Made by a program: the position numbers and the translations under genes. From NCBI RefSeq assembly GCF_900102375.1, contig NZ_FNBO01000001.1, forward strand, positions 1-64,000: DNA of 64,000 bases, written 5' to 3'. The notes under the pieces were generated by a model. The model searched no databases. It was not told the DNA's origin and saw nothing but the letters and a program-made list of their open reading frames with translations. This stretch comes from Halorubrum xinjiangense (GTDB lineage Archaea; Halobacteriota; Halobacteria; Halobacteriales; Haloferacaceae). This document shows positions 1-7,683 of the stretch, in pieces; position 1 is the stretch's first letter; each line of letters begins with the position of its first letter.

Positions 1-431
1 CTGGCCATGCCAAATGGCCGTTACTCCTATCCTCGGCGCCGTTGACCCTCTCCTGTTGTTTTTGCCAGCAGAAGGTCGCTGGTGCGTTAGCGGATTTGGA
101 GTTACCTTTGGGCTTACTCAGGCCGACAGGCACGAGACGAACCCTTCGAGGATTCGTGTTCACCACGTCGGCGTTTCGGATACTGCCTCGTTACTGTGGG
201 CGGACAGACCGCCTCCAAAGGTCGTTCGGAATCCGCTCCGTTCCGACCTGACCTTACCATTATATATCGATTCTTGCTATTTGAAAGTGTGTATTGGAAA
301 TTCAGGCCGTGTGACTATCGGTGGAAATGTAACAGTATGTCGGTTTTATCACCCGCCTAAAGGCGGGTGTATTCACCTTACAGTCTGTATAAACAGAGCC
401 GCACGCCCCGCCGCCGCGGCTCCTCGCGCTT
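1..431. other. Gene-free left edge, AT-rich in part
   Basis: I find no supportable gene here. Reading frames exist on both strands but none matches a family I recognise, and the long plus-strand frame runs into the antisense of the next gene. Bases 250-345 are clearly more AT-rich than the surroundings and include a TATATAT-like stretch near 259-266. A perfect hairpin follows at 350-369. The composition could mark the eroded end of a mobile element, but no transposase remains to show it. Confidence 0.5.
350..369. other. Perfect 8-bp hairpin with TAAA loop
   Basis: The sequence CACCCGCC-TAAA-GGCGGGTG is a perfect inverted repeat. It lies about 60 bases beyond the stop codon of the minus-strand E1 alpha gene. 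Hairpins of the form CCGCCTTTAGGCGG occur at ends of IS200/IS605-type elements, so this may be an insertion-sequence remnant. It could equally be a transcript-end structure. No T-run follows directly on the minus strand. Confidence 0.45.
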
Positions 432-1724
432 CTACTCCTCCCGCCGGAACGCCCCCTCCCCGTGCTTCTCGACGGCCGCGAGCAGTTCGTCGCGCTGGCG
501 GCGGACCTCGGGCGGAAGCTCGGCGTACGCGTCCTCGAACACCTCGCTCGGCTCGGCCTCGATCGACTCGGCGAAGTCGATCGCGTCGGCGACGACGTCG
601 TCGGCCTCCTCGCGGATCGCCGCGACGCCCTCGTCGTCGATCCGACCCGTCTCGCGGAGGAACGCCTCCATGCGGTCGAGCGGGTCGAGCGCGCGCCACG
701 GGTCCACGTCGTCGGGGTCGCGGTAGGCGGTCGGGTCGTCGGCGGTCGTGTGCGCGCCGAACCGGTACTCGACGAACTCGATGAGGACCGGGCGCGGGTC
801 GTCCCCATCGGAGCCGTCGCCTCCCGACTCGTCCCCGTCGCCTCCCGACTCGTCCCCGCCGCTCCGCGCGCGCTCGGCCGCCTCCCGCGTGACCGCGTAG
901 CTCGCGAGCGGGTCCATCCCGTCGACGCGGACGCCCTCGAAGCCGTAGGCGGTCGCCTTCTGCGCGAAGGTGTCGCTCGCGGTCTGTCTCTCCCTCGGGA
1001 TCGAGATGGCCCAGCCGTTGTTGTGACAGCAGAAGAGGGTGGGCGTGTCGAAGACGCCGGCGAAGTTCATCGCCTCGTGGAAGTCGCCCTCGCTGGTCGC
1101 GCCGTCGCCGAAGTGACAGGCGACGACGCGGTCCTCGTCGCGGTGGTCGAACGCCCACGCGGCGCCGACCGCGTGCGGGAGATGCGCCGCGATCCCGATG
1201 TTGAGGGGGAAGACGTTGCCCTCGGCGATCGCCTCCGTTCCGGACTCGTGACCCATCCAGTACGGGAGGTACTCGGCGAGGAGGTCGCGGACGACGACCG
1301 CGCCGTGCTCGCGGTACTGGTAGCTGATCAGGTCGCGGTCCGCGAGCGCGTGCGTCGATCCGACCGCAGAGCCCTCCTGGCCCGCGCAGGGCGCGTACGT
1401 TCCGATCCGCCCCTGTCGCTGGAGGCTCACCGCGCGCTCGTCGAACCGGCGCGTGACGACCAGGTCGCGATAGATCGCGCGGAACTCCTCGTCCGACAGG
1501 TCCGGGACCGTCGCGTCCGGCAGGGGGCTGCCGTCCGGGCCGAGCACGCGATAGACGTCCTCGTCGGCGAGGGGGTCGGCCGCGGCGTCGTCGGTGTCAG
1601 CGCGGTCGGCGGCGTCAGTGCGGTCGACGGCCTCAGCGCGGTCGACGGCCTCAGCGCGGTCGGCGGCGTCAGCGCGGTCGGCGGCGTCAGCGCGGTCGGC
1701 GCCGTCGGCGCCGTTCTCGTTCAT
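432..1724 (-). CDS. Thiamine-diphosphate 2-oxoacid dehydrogenase E1 alpha subunit
   Basis: This 430-residue protein is the alpha chain of a pyruvate/branched-chain type E1, which decarboxylates a 2-oxoacid using thiamine diphosphate and passes the acyl group to E2. The thiamine-binding segment GDGATSEGDFHEAMNFAG followed by HNNGWAIS is intact, as is the N-terminal substrate segment QGRIGTYAPCAGQEG. The first about 50 residues are a low-complexity Ala-Asp-Arg repeat (ADRADAADR type), absent from typical relatives, and a Gly-Asp-Glu-rich insert lies near residue 290. The beta, E2 and E3 genes are not downstream in the window; they would have to lie left of base 1 or elsewhere. The substrate cannot be told from sequence: haloarchaeal complexes of this type are often not true pyruvate dehydrogenases. 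Confidence 0.9.
   Translation of the reverse strand: MNENGADGADRADAADRADAADRAEAVDRAEAVDRTDAADRADTDDAAADPLADEDVYRVLGPDGSPLPDATVPDLSDEEFRAIYRDLVVTRRFDERAVSLQRQGRIGTYAPCAGQEGSAVGSTHALADRDLISYQYREHGAVVVRDLLAEYLPYWMGHESGTEAIAEGNVFPLNIGIAAHLPHAVGAAWAFDHRDEDRVVACHFGDGATSEGDFHEAMNFAGVFDTPTLFCCHNNGWAISIPRERQTASDTFAQKATAYGFEGVRVDGMDPLASYAVTREAAERARSGGDESGGDGDESGGDGSDGDDPRPVLIEFVEYRFGAHTTADDPTAYRDPDDVDPWRALDPLDRMEAFLRETGRIDDEGVAAIREEADDVVADAIDFAESIEAEPSEVFEDAYAELPPEVRRQRDELLAAVEKHGEGAFRREE
1590..1705 (-). repeat. 18-bp tandem repeats encoding an Ala-Asp-Arg N-terminus
   Basis: About six to seven copies of an 18-base unit (GCGGTCGGCGGCGTCA and variants on the plus strand) lie in frame at the 5' end of the E1 alpha gene. 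They encode a repeated six-residue A-D-R-A-D/V-D unit. Because the unit is a multiple of three, copy number can change without breaking the gene. Confidence 0.8.
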
Positions 1725-1745
1725 GCGGATCGGTGTGCGCGCCGG

Positions 1746-2228
1746 TCACAAGGAGTTAGCGGTCGGGTCGGCCGCCGACCGCGCTCGGCTTCGCCGCCGG
1801 AAGAAGGCGATCGGCGGACCGATCAGCGTTCCGACGGCCGTCGACACCCCGAACACGAGCGCGATGAGGGTCAGCGTCGGTCCGGCGGCGAGCAGGTCGA
1901 CGCTCCAGACGCCGAGGAACCATGCGGTCCAGCAGAGTCCGGTGACGAGCGCCGTGAGCGCGCCGAACGCGACTCCAGCGGGATACGTGTACGCGCGCCG
2001 GCGTTCGACGAGCAGCCACCAGACCGCAGCGCCGACGAACAGCGCCGGCGCCGCGAGGAGGGGTACCGGGAACGACTCGGGGAGCCCGATAACCTGGGTG
2101 AACACGCGAAGGATGTCCGACAGCACACGGGCCGTGACCGCGCCGCAGCCGAAGGCGTAGACGCCGGCAAAGAGCGACCACAACTGCGGAGACGAGCGGC
2201 CGGACACGGGCGAGGCGGAGCCATCCAT
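1746..2228 (-). CDS. Four-helix membrane protein, unknown function
   Basis: A 160-residue protein with about four predicted membrane segments (roughly residues 17-45, 57-75, 84-108 and 113-140) and a basic C-terminus rich in Arg. I do not recognise a named family. It starts shortly upstream of the E1 alpha gene on the same strand, leaving about 20 bases between its stop and the E1 alpha start, so the two may be co-transcribed. Nothing in the sequence indicates a substrate or partner. Confidence 0.65.
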   Translation of the reverse strand: MDGSASPVSGRSSPQLWSLFAGVYAFGCGAVTARVLSDILRVFTQVIGLPESFPVPLLAAPALFVGAAVWWLLVERRRAYTYPAGVAFGALTALVTGLCWTAWFLGVWSVDLLAAGPTLTLIALVFGVSTAVGTLIGPPIAFFRRRSRARSAADPTANSL

Positions 2229-2374
2229 ACGCCGAGATCGCGAACGGTCGGTAAAGGACTTCCCGTGAGTGAAACGCTGATTTAAGCCACGCCTGCGGCG
2301 CGTCCGCGGGCGGAGTCGTCTCGGTCAGCGCGACCGCTGAGGGCGCTCACGCGTCGGCGGGCAATCCACCCCGC

Positions 2375-3787
2375 TCACGCGACGGAAATCGCCAGCTCGA
2401 ACGGGTACCTCCCGTGTTCGTCCGGCGTCTGGTCCGGGACGCCCCAAGAGACGCCGAACAGCCCGCGGCTCACGTACGTGTCCGCGGGGAGGTCCTCGGG
2501 GACCGCGTACGTCGCTGCCATCTCGTCGCCCGCGCCGAGCGACTCCAGCGCCTGGCCGTCGCTGCGGTTCGGTCGCGGCCCCTCGATGCCCTCGGTCTCG
2601 ACGATCTCCAGCGAGCGCCGCTCGCCCTCGTGGAAGGTCCAGAGGGCGCTCGGCAGCGCGCCACGGCTCGTGAACGTGTACGGGCCCTGGGCGTCGCCGT
2701 CGGCGTTCTCCGGCGCCGGCGCGACGGTGAGCGTGAACTGGCGGGGCGCGTCCTCGCTCGGCTCGACCGAGACCGACACCGGGAGCCGGTCGTATCGCGG
2801 CTCGCCGACGGCGATGTCGTACACCGTCCCGTCGATCCGGTAGTAGACCGGCTCGTCGCGCCCCGCGGCGAACGCCTCGTAGGCGTCCGGCACCTCGTCG
2901 GCGAAGAGCTGGCTGCGGTCGTCTCCCGACAGCGCGGGCGCCCGGTGTTCCGACGCCAGCGCGCGCTCGAAGAAGGTGACAAGCTCCGCGTCGAGTTCCG
3001 ACTCGTCGATCACCGGGCGCTCCCACATGTCCGCCGTGGACAGCTCGCGTGCCGTGATCGTGTACGGCGGGTCCTCGTTCTCGACGGCCGTCTCGATCCG
3101 GGTGACGCCCAGCATGTCCTCCAAGTAGTCGTACTCGTCGAGGAACGCGGCGACAGAGTCCGGGCGGACGCACCGACGGTACTCCCCGCGCGCCACGTTC
3201 GTCCCGTAGGCGGTCAGCGCGTGCACGAACGTCTCGACCGCCTCGGAGCGGAGGTCGTCGCGCTGCCCCGCCTCGCGGAGGACGCGGTCCTCGTCGTACC
3301 CATCGGCCTCCTCGTCCGCGAGTTCCGCGGTGAACGTCGGGAGCGTCGGGTCAAATGCATAGCGCGTCCCGTCGATATCGACGTACGGCTTCAGCTCGCC
3401 CCGGTCGTAGACGCGGAACTCGTCGACCGCGGCCAGCAGCGCGTCGCTCGGGTCCTCGGTCTCGAACCCGCCGTCGCGCGCGGCGGCGAGCGGGTCGCGC
3501 AGCGCGTCCGGGATCTCGGACTCGGGGACGACGTTTTTGGGGTCGATCCCGCGGCTCGGCGAGGGCTCGTAGGCGGTGACGACGTGGGGAACCGTCCGGA
3601 GTTCGACGTCGAGCGACGGGGTCGACCCCTCGCCGTCGTCCGATCGCCCGTCGTCGGTCCCGTTCGTCTCGTCGTCGGTCCCGTTCGCCGCCGGGTCCGT
3701 GACGGTCTCGCCGACGCACCCGGAGAGCGCGACGACGGAGCCGCCGACGGACCCACCGATAGCGGAGAGGAGGGCTCTGCGGTCCAT
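2375..3787 (-). CDS. Predicted Tat-exported lipoprotein, unknown function
   Basis: A 470-residue secreted protein. I chose the start giving MDRRALLSAIGG, which has a twin-arginine-like signal followed by the lipobox ALSGC, so the mature protein should be lipid-anchored outside the cell. An Asp/Gly/Thr-rich linker follows the Cys, as in many haloarchaeal surface lipoproteins. The rest is a mixed alpha/beta acidic domain with no motif I recognise. A longer frame starts five codons upstream but would put residues before the signal. Genes on either side run in the same direction without clear operon spacing. Confidence 0.7.
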   Translation of the reverse strand: MDRRALLSAIGGSVGGSVVALSGCVGETVTDPAANGTDDETNGTDDGRSDDGEGSTPSLDVELRTVPHVVTAYEPSPSRGIDPKNVVPESEIPDALRDPLAAARDGGFETEDPSDALLAAVDEFRVYDRGELKPYVDIDGTRYAFDPTLPTFTAELADEEADGYDEDRVLREAGQRDDLRSEAVETFVHALTAYGTNVARGEYRRCVRPDSVAAFLDEYDYLEDMLGVTRIETAVENEDPPYTITARELSTADMWERPVIDESELDAELVTFFERALASEHRAPALSGDDRSQLFADEVPDAYEAFAAGRDEPVYYRIDGTVYDIAVGEPRYDRLPVSVSVEPSEDAPRQFTLTVAPAPENADGDAQGPYTFTSRGALPSALWTFHEGERRSLEIVETEGIEGPRPNRSDGQALESLGAGDEMAATYAVPEDLPADTYVSRGLFGVSWGVPDQTPDEHGRYPFELAISVA

Positions 3788-3857
3788 ACCGGGCGTTCGC
3801 AACGAGCGATAAAAACCTTCCGTGGGCTGTGTCGGGTCTCGCCGATCGAAACCCGGC

Positions 3858-4898
3858 TCAGGGCGTGATGACGGCGCGCCCGTCGATCTCGCGGTGTTCG
3901 AGCTTCTCGGCGACGGTGTTGATCTCGCCGAGATCGTAGCGGCTGGTGTGGAGGTCGACGTCGCCCTGCTCGACGAGCGCGACGAGCTCCTGCAGCTCGG
4001 CGTACCGCCCGACGATGTTGCCGACGAAGGAGAACTCGCCGTTCACCAGCGCCTGCGCCGGCTCGTGGACGTGGCCGCCGTAGCCGATGATGTGGTGGTC
4101 GCCGCCGGCGGCGGTGATCTCGGGGGCGTACGCGGTCGTCACGTCCTCGCCGACGAAGTCGAGCACCTGCGCCGCGCCGGTGCCGTCCGTGATCGCCTCG
4201 ATCTCGGCGGTCACGTCTTTCTCGCTCGGATTTATCAGGTGGTCGGCGCCGTAGCTGTCGGCGAGGTTCAGCGCCGACTCCTTGAGGTCGACCGCGGTGA
4301 TCCGGGCCGCGCTCATCGCGTCGAGACACTGGAGGCCGATGTGGCCGAGCCCGCCGACGCCGATGACGACCGCGTGGTCGCCGGGGTTCAGGTCGCCGAC
4401 CGCCTTCTTCGCGGCGTGGTACGCCGTGATCCCGGCGTCGGCGTGGGGCGCGATGTCGATCGGCTCGACGCCGGACGGGAGCGGGATCACCGAGCGCTCG
4501 CTGGTGTGGAGGTACTCGGCGAAGCCGCCGTCGGTGGTGAGCCCGTTGAACGCGTCGTTCTCGCAGTACATCGTCTCGCCGAGCCGACAGGGGCGACACG
4601 TGCCGCAGGTCTGAACCGGGTGGCAGATCACCGGGTCGCCCGGGGAGACCAGGTCGACGTCGTCGCCCGTCTCGACGACGGTGCCGGCGTTCTCGTGGCC
4701 GAGGGTCAGTGGGAGCTCCTGGGGAACGTACTCGGCCCACATCCCCTCGATGATGTGGTTGTCCGTCTGGCACCACCCCGCCCCCTCGACCTCGACGATC
4801 ACGTCGTCCGGGCCCGTCGCCGCCGGCCGGTCTACCTCGTCGATCGTGAGCCCCTCGCTCATGTCGTCCGTGTACTCGTGGAGCCTGGCTGCTTCCAT
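3858..4898 (-). CDS. Zinc-dependent alcohol dehydrogenase (MDR family)
   Basis: This 346-residue protein belongs to the medium-chain dehydrogenase/reductase family, which oxidises alcohols or reduces aldehydes with NAD(P). Catalytic zinc ligands are visible as Cys43 in GWCQTD and His68-Glu69 in LGHEN. The structural zinc site is Cys98, Cys101, Cys104 and Cys112. The nucleotide-binding motif GVGGLGHIG lies at about 180-188. The ATG at 4898 fits the family N-terminus; the frame extends 64 codons upstream, but that part is unlike any dehydrogenase and crosses the duplicated 3' end of the next gene. The natural substrate cannot be assigned. Confidence 0.9.
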   Translation of the reverse strand: MEAARLHEYTDDMSEGLTIDEVDRPAATGPDDVIVEVEGAGWCQTDNHIIEGMWAEYVPQELPLTLGHENAGTVVETGDDVDLVSPGDPVICHPVQTCGTCRPCRLGETMYCENDAFNGLTTDGGFAEYLHTSERSVIPLPSGVEPIDIAPHADAGITAYHAAKKAVGDLNPGDHAVVIGVGGLGHIGLQCLDAMSAARITAVDLKESALNLADSYGADHLINPSEKDVTAEIEAITDGTGAAQVLDFVGEDVTTAYAPEITAAGGDHHIIGYGGHVHEPAQALVNGEFSFVGNIVGRYAELQELVALVEQGDVDLHTSRYDLGEINTVAEKLEHREIDGRAVITP

Positions 4899-4977
4899 GC
4901 GTGTGATCGTCACGCGGAATTCACATAAACGTTCGTCGGAGACTCCGGGAGCCGACCGCCGTCCGGGGAGGAGGCCA

Positions 4978-5049
4978 CCGGGCGAGACGTCGCCCGCGTC
5001 GGACTCACGACAGCCGGGCGAGACGCCGGCCGCATCGGACTCACAACAG
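4978..5049. repeat. 36-bp tandem duplication spanning a stop codon
   Basis: Two adjacent 36-base units (4978-5013 and 5014-5049) differ at only a few positions, each containing GGACTCAC(G/A)ACAG. The right-hand unit contains the stop codon and last codons of the phosphoesterase gene (stop complement TCA at 5041-5043). The left unit is therefore a copy of that gene end with the downstream bases. Confidence 0.85.
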
Positions 5050-5811
5050 CCGGTCGAACGCGCCGAGCGGCGGGAACCGGAGGGGCTCACCGACGTCGCC
5101 GGCGTCGGCGTCGTACACGATCGGCGCGAGCGCGGCCGCGTCGTCGACGAGCGGGGAGTCGAGCCCCGTGGTCCTCGCGTCGTTGACCGGGACGCCGGCG
5201 GCGAGCCGGGTGAACGCGGGCAGCAGCAGCAGGTCCGCGCCGCGATACGTCCCCTCGCCGCGGAGGACGCAGGGCCGGCGGTCGCCCTCGATCTCGATCG
5301 TCGGGTGGACGTGGCCGATCACGTAGCGGTCCGCCGCCGCGGACGGTTCCTCGTGGCCGTGACAGACGACGGTGCGGGGCGCGTCGGGCGCGTCGCAGCC
5401 GACGCCCGAGGTGTCGCCGCCGTCGGTCCCGCCGAGGACGACCTCCTCGCGGACCGGGCCGTCCCACGCGCTCGCGAGGGCGGCGTCGTGGTTGCCCGCG
5501 ACGAGTTCGAGGGCGGCGCCGCTCGCCTCGCAGCGGTCGCGGAGCGCGTTCAGGGTCCCGCGAGCCCTGTCGGTGACCCGGTCGAAGGTGTGGACGACGT
5601 CGCCCGCGACGACGACCGTCCCCGGGTCGAACCGGTCGAGGAGGGCGCCGAGCCGGTCGGTGAGGTCCGCGCGCTCGCCGAGCGGGAGAGAGACGGCGGA
5701 GGCCTCGCCGCGGCCGACGTGGAGGTCGGCGACGACGAGCGCGTCGGCCTCGGAGAGGTACACCGCCCGCTCCGCGAAGGCGACGCCAGCATCAGGGGCC
5801 GAGCCGATCAC
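5041..5811 (-). CDS. Calcineurin-like metallophosphoesterase
   Basis: A 256-residue single-domain protein of the COG1407-type phosphoesterases, predicted to hydrolyse a phosphoester with two metal ions. Metal-binding motifs are in order: DLHVG (Asp29, His31), AGD (Asp71), AGNHD (about 105-109), then CHGHEE and IGHVHP. Length and motif order fit archaeal nuclease-like members. Its ATG overlaps the stop of the upstream J-domain gene by four bases, so the two are likely translated from one message. The true substrate, nucleic acid or small molecule, is not evident. Confidence 0.88.
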   Translation of the reverse strand: MIGSAPDAGVAFAERAVYLSEADALVVADLHVGRGEASAVSLPLGERADLTDRLGALLDRFDPGTVVVAGDVVHTFDRVTDRARGTLNALRDRCEASGAALELVAGNHDAALASAWDGPVREEVVLGGTDGGDTSGVGCDAPDAPRTVVCHGHEEPSAAADRYVIGHVHPTIEIEGDRRPCVLRGEGTYRGADLLLLPAFTRLAAGVPVNDARTTGLDSPLVDDAAALAPIVYDADAGDVGEPLRFPPLGAFDRLL

Positions 5812-6566
5812 CGGCCGTACCCGGTCGAGCGCTCGCGGCGGCGGTCCGCGTCGCGGTCGGCCGGGCCGCCGTCGGCGTGGTTGCGAGCGGTGGCGTACGC
5901 CTCGCGGACGCGCCGGAACGACTCCTCGTCGCCGCCCTGGTCCGGGTGCGTCTCCTTGACGCGCTCGCGGTAGGCGCCCTTCACCGCGTCGAGGTCGGCG
6001 TCGCGGTCGAGGCCGAGCTCGTCGAAGGCGTCACCGACGGGGTCTGCGCGGCCGGCGGGGGCGCGCGGTCGCGACGCGCCCGCGGAGCGGTCGGCCCCGA
6101 AGCGACCGCCGCCGAAGCGGCCGGAGCCGCCGGCGCGTGAGTTCGTCGACTCGTCGGTCGCCCAGTCGGGCTCGTCGACGTCGAAGGGGAGCCGGCGGCC
6201 GAGCCCGCGGCCCGGCATCTCGTGCTCGCAGAGGACGGTGTAGACGCCCTCGCCCTCCAGCCGGAAGTAGTCGTGCGCGTCGAAGGTGATGGCGACGCCC
6301 CGCTCGGGGAGGTAGAAGGGAACCGAGACGCCGTCGAATCCGTGGTCCTCGGCGAAGCGCTCGCCGGCCGCGGTCAGGTACGTCCGGATCTCGCGGCGGC
6401 GGCGCTCGTCGCCGGCGGCGCCGCGGCGTCCGGTCGCGGCGGCGGGAGGGGGGACGAACCGGTCGCCGAGGTAGAAGGCGAGCGCGACGACCGCGGTGGC
6501 GACGGCACCGAGGCCGATCCCCCAGAGGACCCACCGCGGCACCAGCGTCGTGAGCTCGGCGAACAC
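5808..6566 (-). CDS. Membrane-anchored J-domain protein
   Basis: A 252-residue protein with one N-terminal membrane helix (about residues 10-32) and a J domain at the C-terminus. The J-domain signature His-Pro-Asp is present in KETHPDQGGDEESF, so it could stimulate an Hsp70/DnaK partner. The middle has a conserved-looking folded segment, then an Arg/Gly/Ala-rich linker. It lacks the Gly/Phe and zinc regions of DnaJ. The helix implies the J domain sits at the cytoplasmic face of the membrane. It overlaps the phosphoesterase gene by four bases and lies just downstream of a 40-bp tandem repeat array. Confidence 0.85.
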   Translation of the reverse strand: MFAELTTLVPRWVLWGIGLGAVATAVVALAFYLGDRFVPPPAAATGRRGAAGDERRRREIRTYLTAAGERFAEDHGFDGVSVPFYLPERGVAITFDAHDYFRLEGEGVYTVLCEHEMPGRGLGRRLPFDVDEPDWATDESTNSRAGGSGRFGGGRFGADRSAGASRPRAPAGRADPVGDAFDELGLDRDADLDAVKGAYRERVKETHPDQGGDEESFRRVREAYATARNHADGGPADRDADRRRERSTGYGR

Positions 6567-6614
6567 ACCCGCCGTAGCGGCTCCGCGGTAATCAACCTCC
6601 CGCCGGCGCGTCGG

Positions 6615-6812
6615 CTACGGCGACAGCGGATTCGCGAGAACAGCGGTGCGTCAACTACGGCGACAGCGGATTCGCGAGAACAGCGGTGCGTCAACTACGG
6701 CGACAGCGGATTCGCGAGAACAGCGGTGCGTCAACTACGGCGACAGCGGATTCGCGAGAACAGCGGTGCGTCAACTACGGCGACAGCGGATTCGCGAGAA
6801 CAGCGGTGCGTC
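6615..6812. repeat. Five perfect 40-bp tandem repeats
   Basis: Five head-to-tail copies of a 40-base unit beginning CTACGGCGACAGCGGATTCG start at 6615, 6655, 6695, 6735 and 6775; the last lacks its final two bases. The copies are identical over their full length. The period is not a multiple of three and there are no spacers. The array occupies most of the 258-bp gap between the MTH865-like gene and the J-domain gene, in front of the latter. Confidence 0.95.
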
Positions 6813-6824
6813 GTCGCTCGCCGG

Positions 6825-7082
6825 TCAGATCATTCCTTTCGCTTCGAGCCCGTCGAGGATGTCGTCGACGAGCGCTTCGGCGTTGTCGTAGGGAAACTCC
6901 TGTTCACTGCCGAGCTTCGCCGCCATCTCCATCGCGGTGAAGCTCACATCACCGGCCTCGAACTTCGTCCCCGGACCGTCCGGCAGCGCCGGGACGAGGT
7001 CCATCTGGTTCTCGACGGGGAAGTCTGCGCCGCCGAACGCGTCCATGAACTGTTCGCGGAGTTCCGCTTTCACGTCGCTCAT
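6825..7082 (-). CDS. MTH865-like small protein
   Basis: An 85-residue acidic protein that matches the MTH865-like family, a small helical domain found across archaea with no established function. The ATG giving MSDVKAELREQF is preferred over a GTG two codons upstream. Features include a Phe/Gly-rich segment near residue 17 and a helical C-terminus ending in LEAKGMI. It stands alone, read away from the dispersed element at 7189-7514. Confidence 0.8.
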   Translation of the reverse strand: MSDVKAELREQFMDAFGGADFPVENQMDLVPALPDGPGTKFEAGDVSFTAMEMAAKLGSEQEFPYDNAEALVDDILDGLEAKGMI

Positions 7083-7188
7083 ACACACGATATCCCGAGA
7101 GCGACCGCAAAAGGGTTGCGGAACAACGGTAAATGTATTTAGGGTTGTCTTTTCCGGTGACGCCCTCTGAATGCGTGACGCACCGACT

Positions 7189-7514
7189 CGAACACCGCCA
7201 GAGCCCCAGCCGTTCGCTTATAAATCGGTAATAGTAGATCGACAGCGAACACCGCCAAAGCCCCAGTCGCGAGGCGGGCGCACGCTAGTTGCGCTCCTCA
7301 CTCGGTCGCTACGGCTCCCTCGTTGCGGTGCTTACGTCGCCTGCGCCCGCCTCGCGACTGCCCCTTTGAGTCCCGCCCCGCACAGCGACCGCAACCGCAC
7401 CTCACGCCTCCCCAGCGTCGTCGGCGGTCCTCCGCTTCGCTCCGGATCGCCGACTCCCTCGCGCGTGCGACTCACGGCCGCCTCCGGCGGCCGCTCGTCG
7501 GCACGCGCCACCGC
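7189..7514 (+). repeat. Dispersed structured element, copy A
   Basis: One of four related elements in the window. In its own direction it has two leader units 57 bases apart (CGAACACCGCCA at 7189 and 7246) with a TTATAAAT box between them. Next comes a 19-bp perfect stem with arms 7264-7282 and 7342-7360 and a 59-base loop. The core TTTGAGTCCCGCCCCGCAC follows, then a hairpin CGGCCGCC-TCC-GGCGGCCG at 7475-7493, and the end GGCACGCGCCACCGC at 7514. A TTTATAAGTGA lies just beyond. Frames across it are not conserved between copies. The rest of the gap to the M42 gene (7515-7683) holds only that gene's weak promoter region. Confidence 0.85.
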
Positions 7515-7683
7515 GGTGGTTTATAAGTGATTCTCGTTGCCGTTCATCGTATTTCCCTATCGCCTCGCCGCGACGAGAGTCGAGAACGGGACCTCGGCGG
7601 TGTCGATGACCCGGCTGTCGTCGAAGGCCGACGGCCGTGCCGGATCCTGCGGACCTTTGTCGCTGGCGCGGTCACGTCTTCGT

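Noticed and set aside
350-369. Bacterial-type intrinsic terminator
   Set aside because: There is no U-run directly after the hairpin in the E1 alpha direction, and archaea usually terminate at U-runs without hairpins.
462-2285. Long plus-strand frame of 607 codons
   Set aside because: It is antisense to the E1 alpha and membrane-protein genes. Its Arg/Asp/Gly/Val composition is typical of GC-rich mirror frames, and it has no motif.
2375-3173. Minus-strand 282-codon frame overlapping the lipoprotein gene
   Set aside because: It lies in another frame of the same DNA and reads as Arg/Gly-rich shadow sequence. The lipoprotein frame has a signal and lipobox.
6615-6812. CRISPR array
   Set aside because: The 40-bp units are directly adjacent with no spacers, and no cas genes are present.
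7171-7530. Open frames inside the dispersed element copies
   Set aside because: The encoded peptides differ between copies and frames shift, whereas base pairing and the DNA core are conserved. They are better explained as non-coding.
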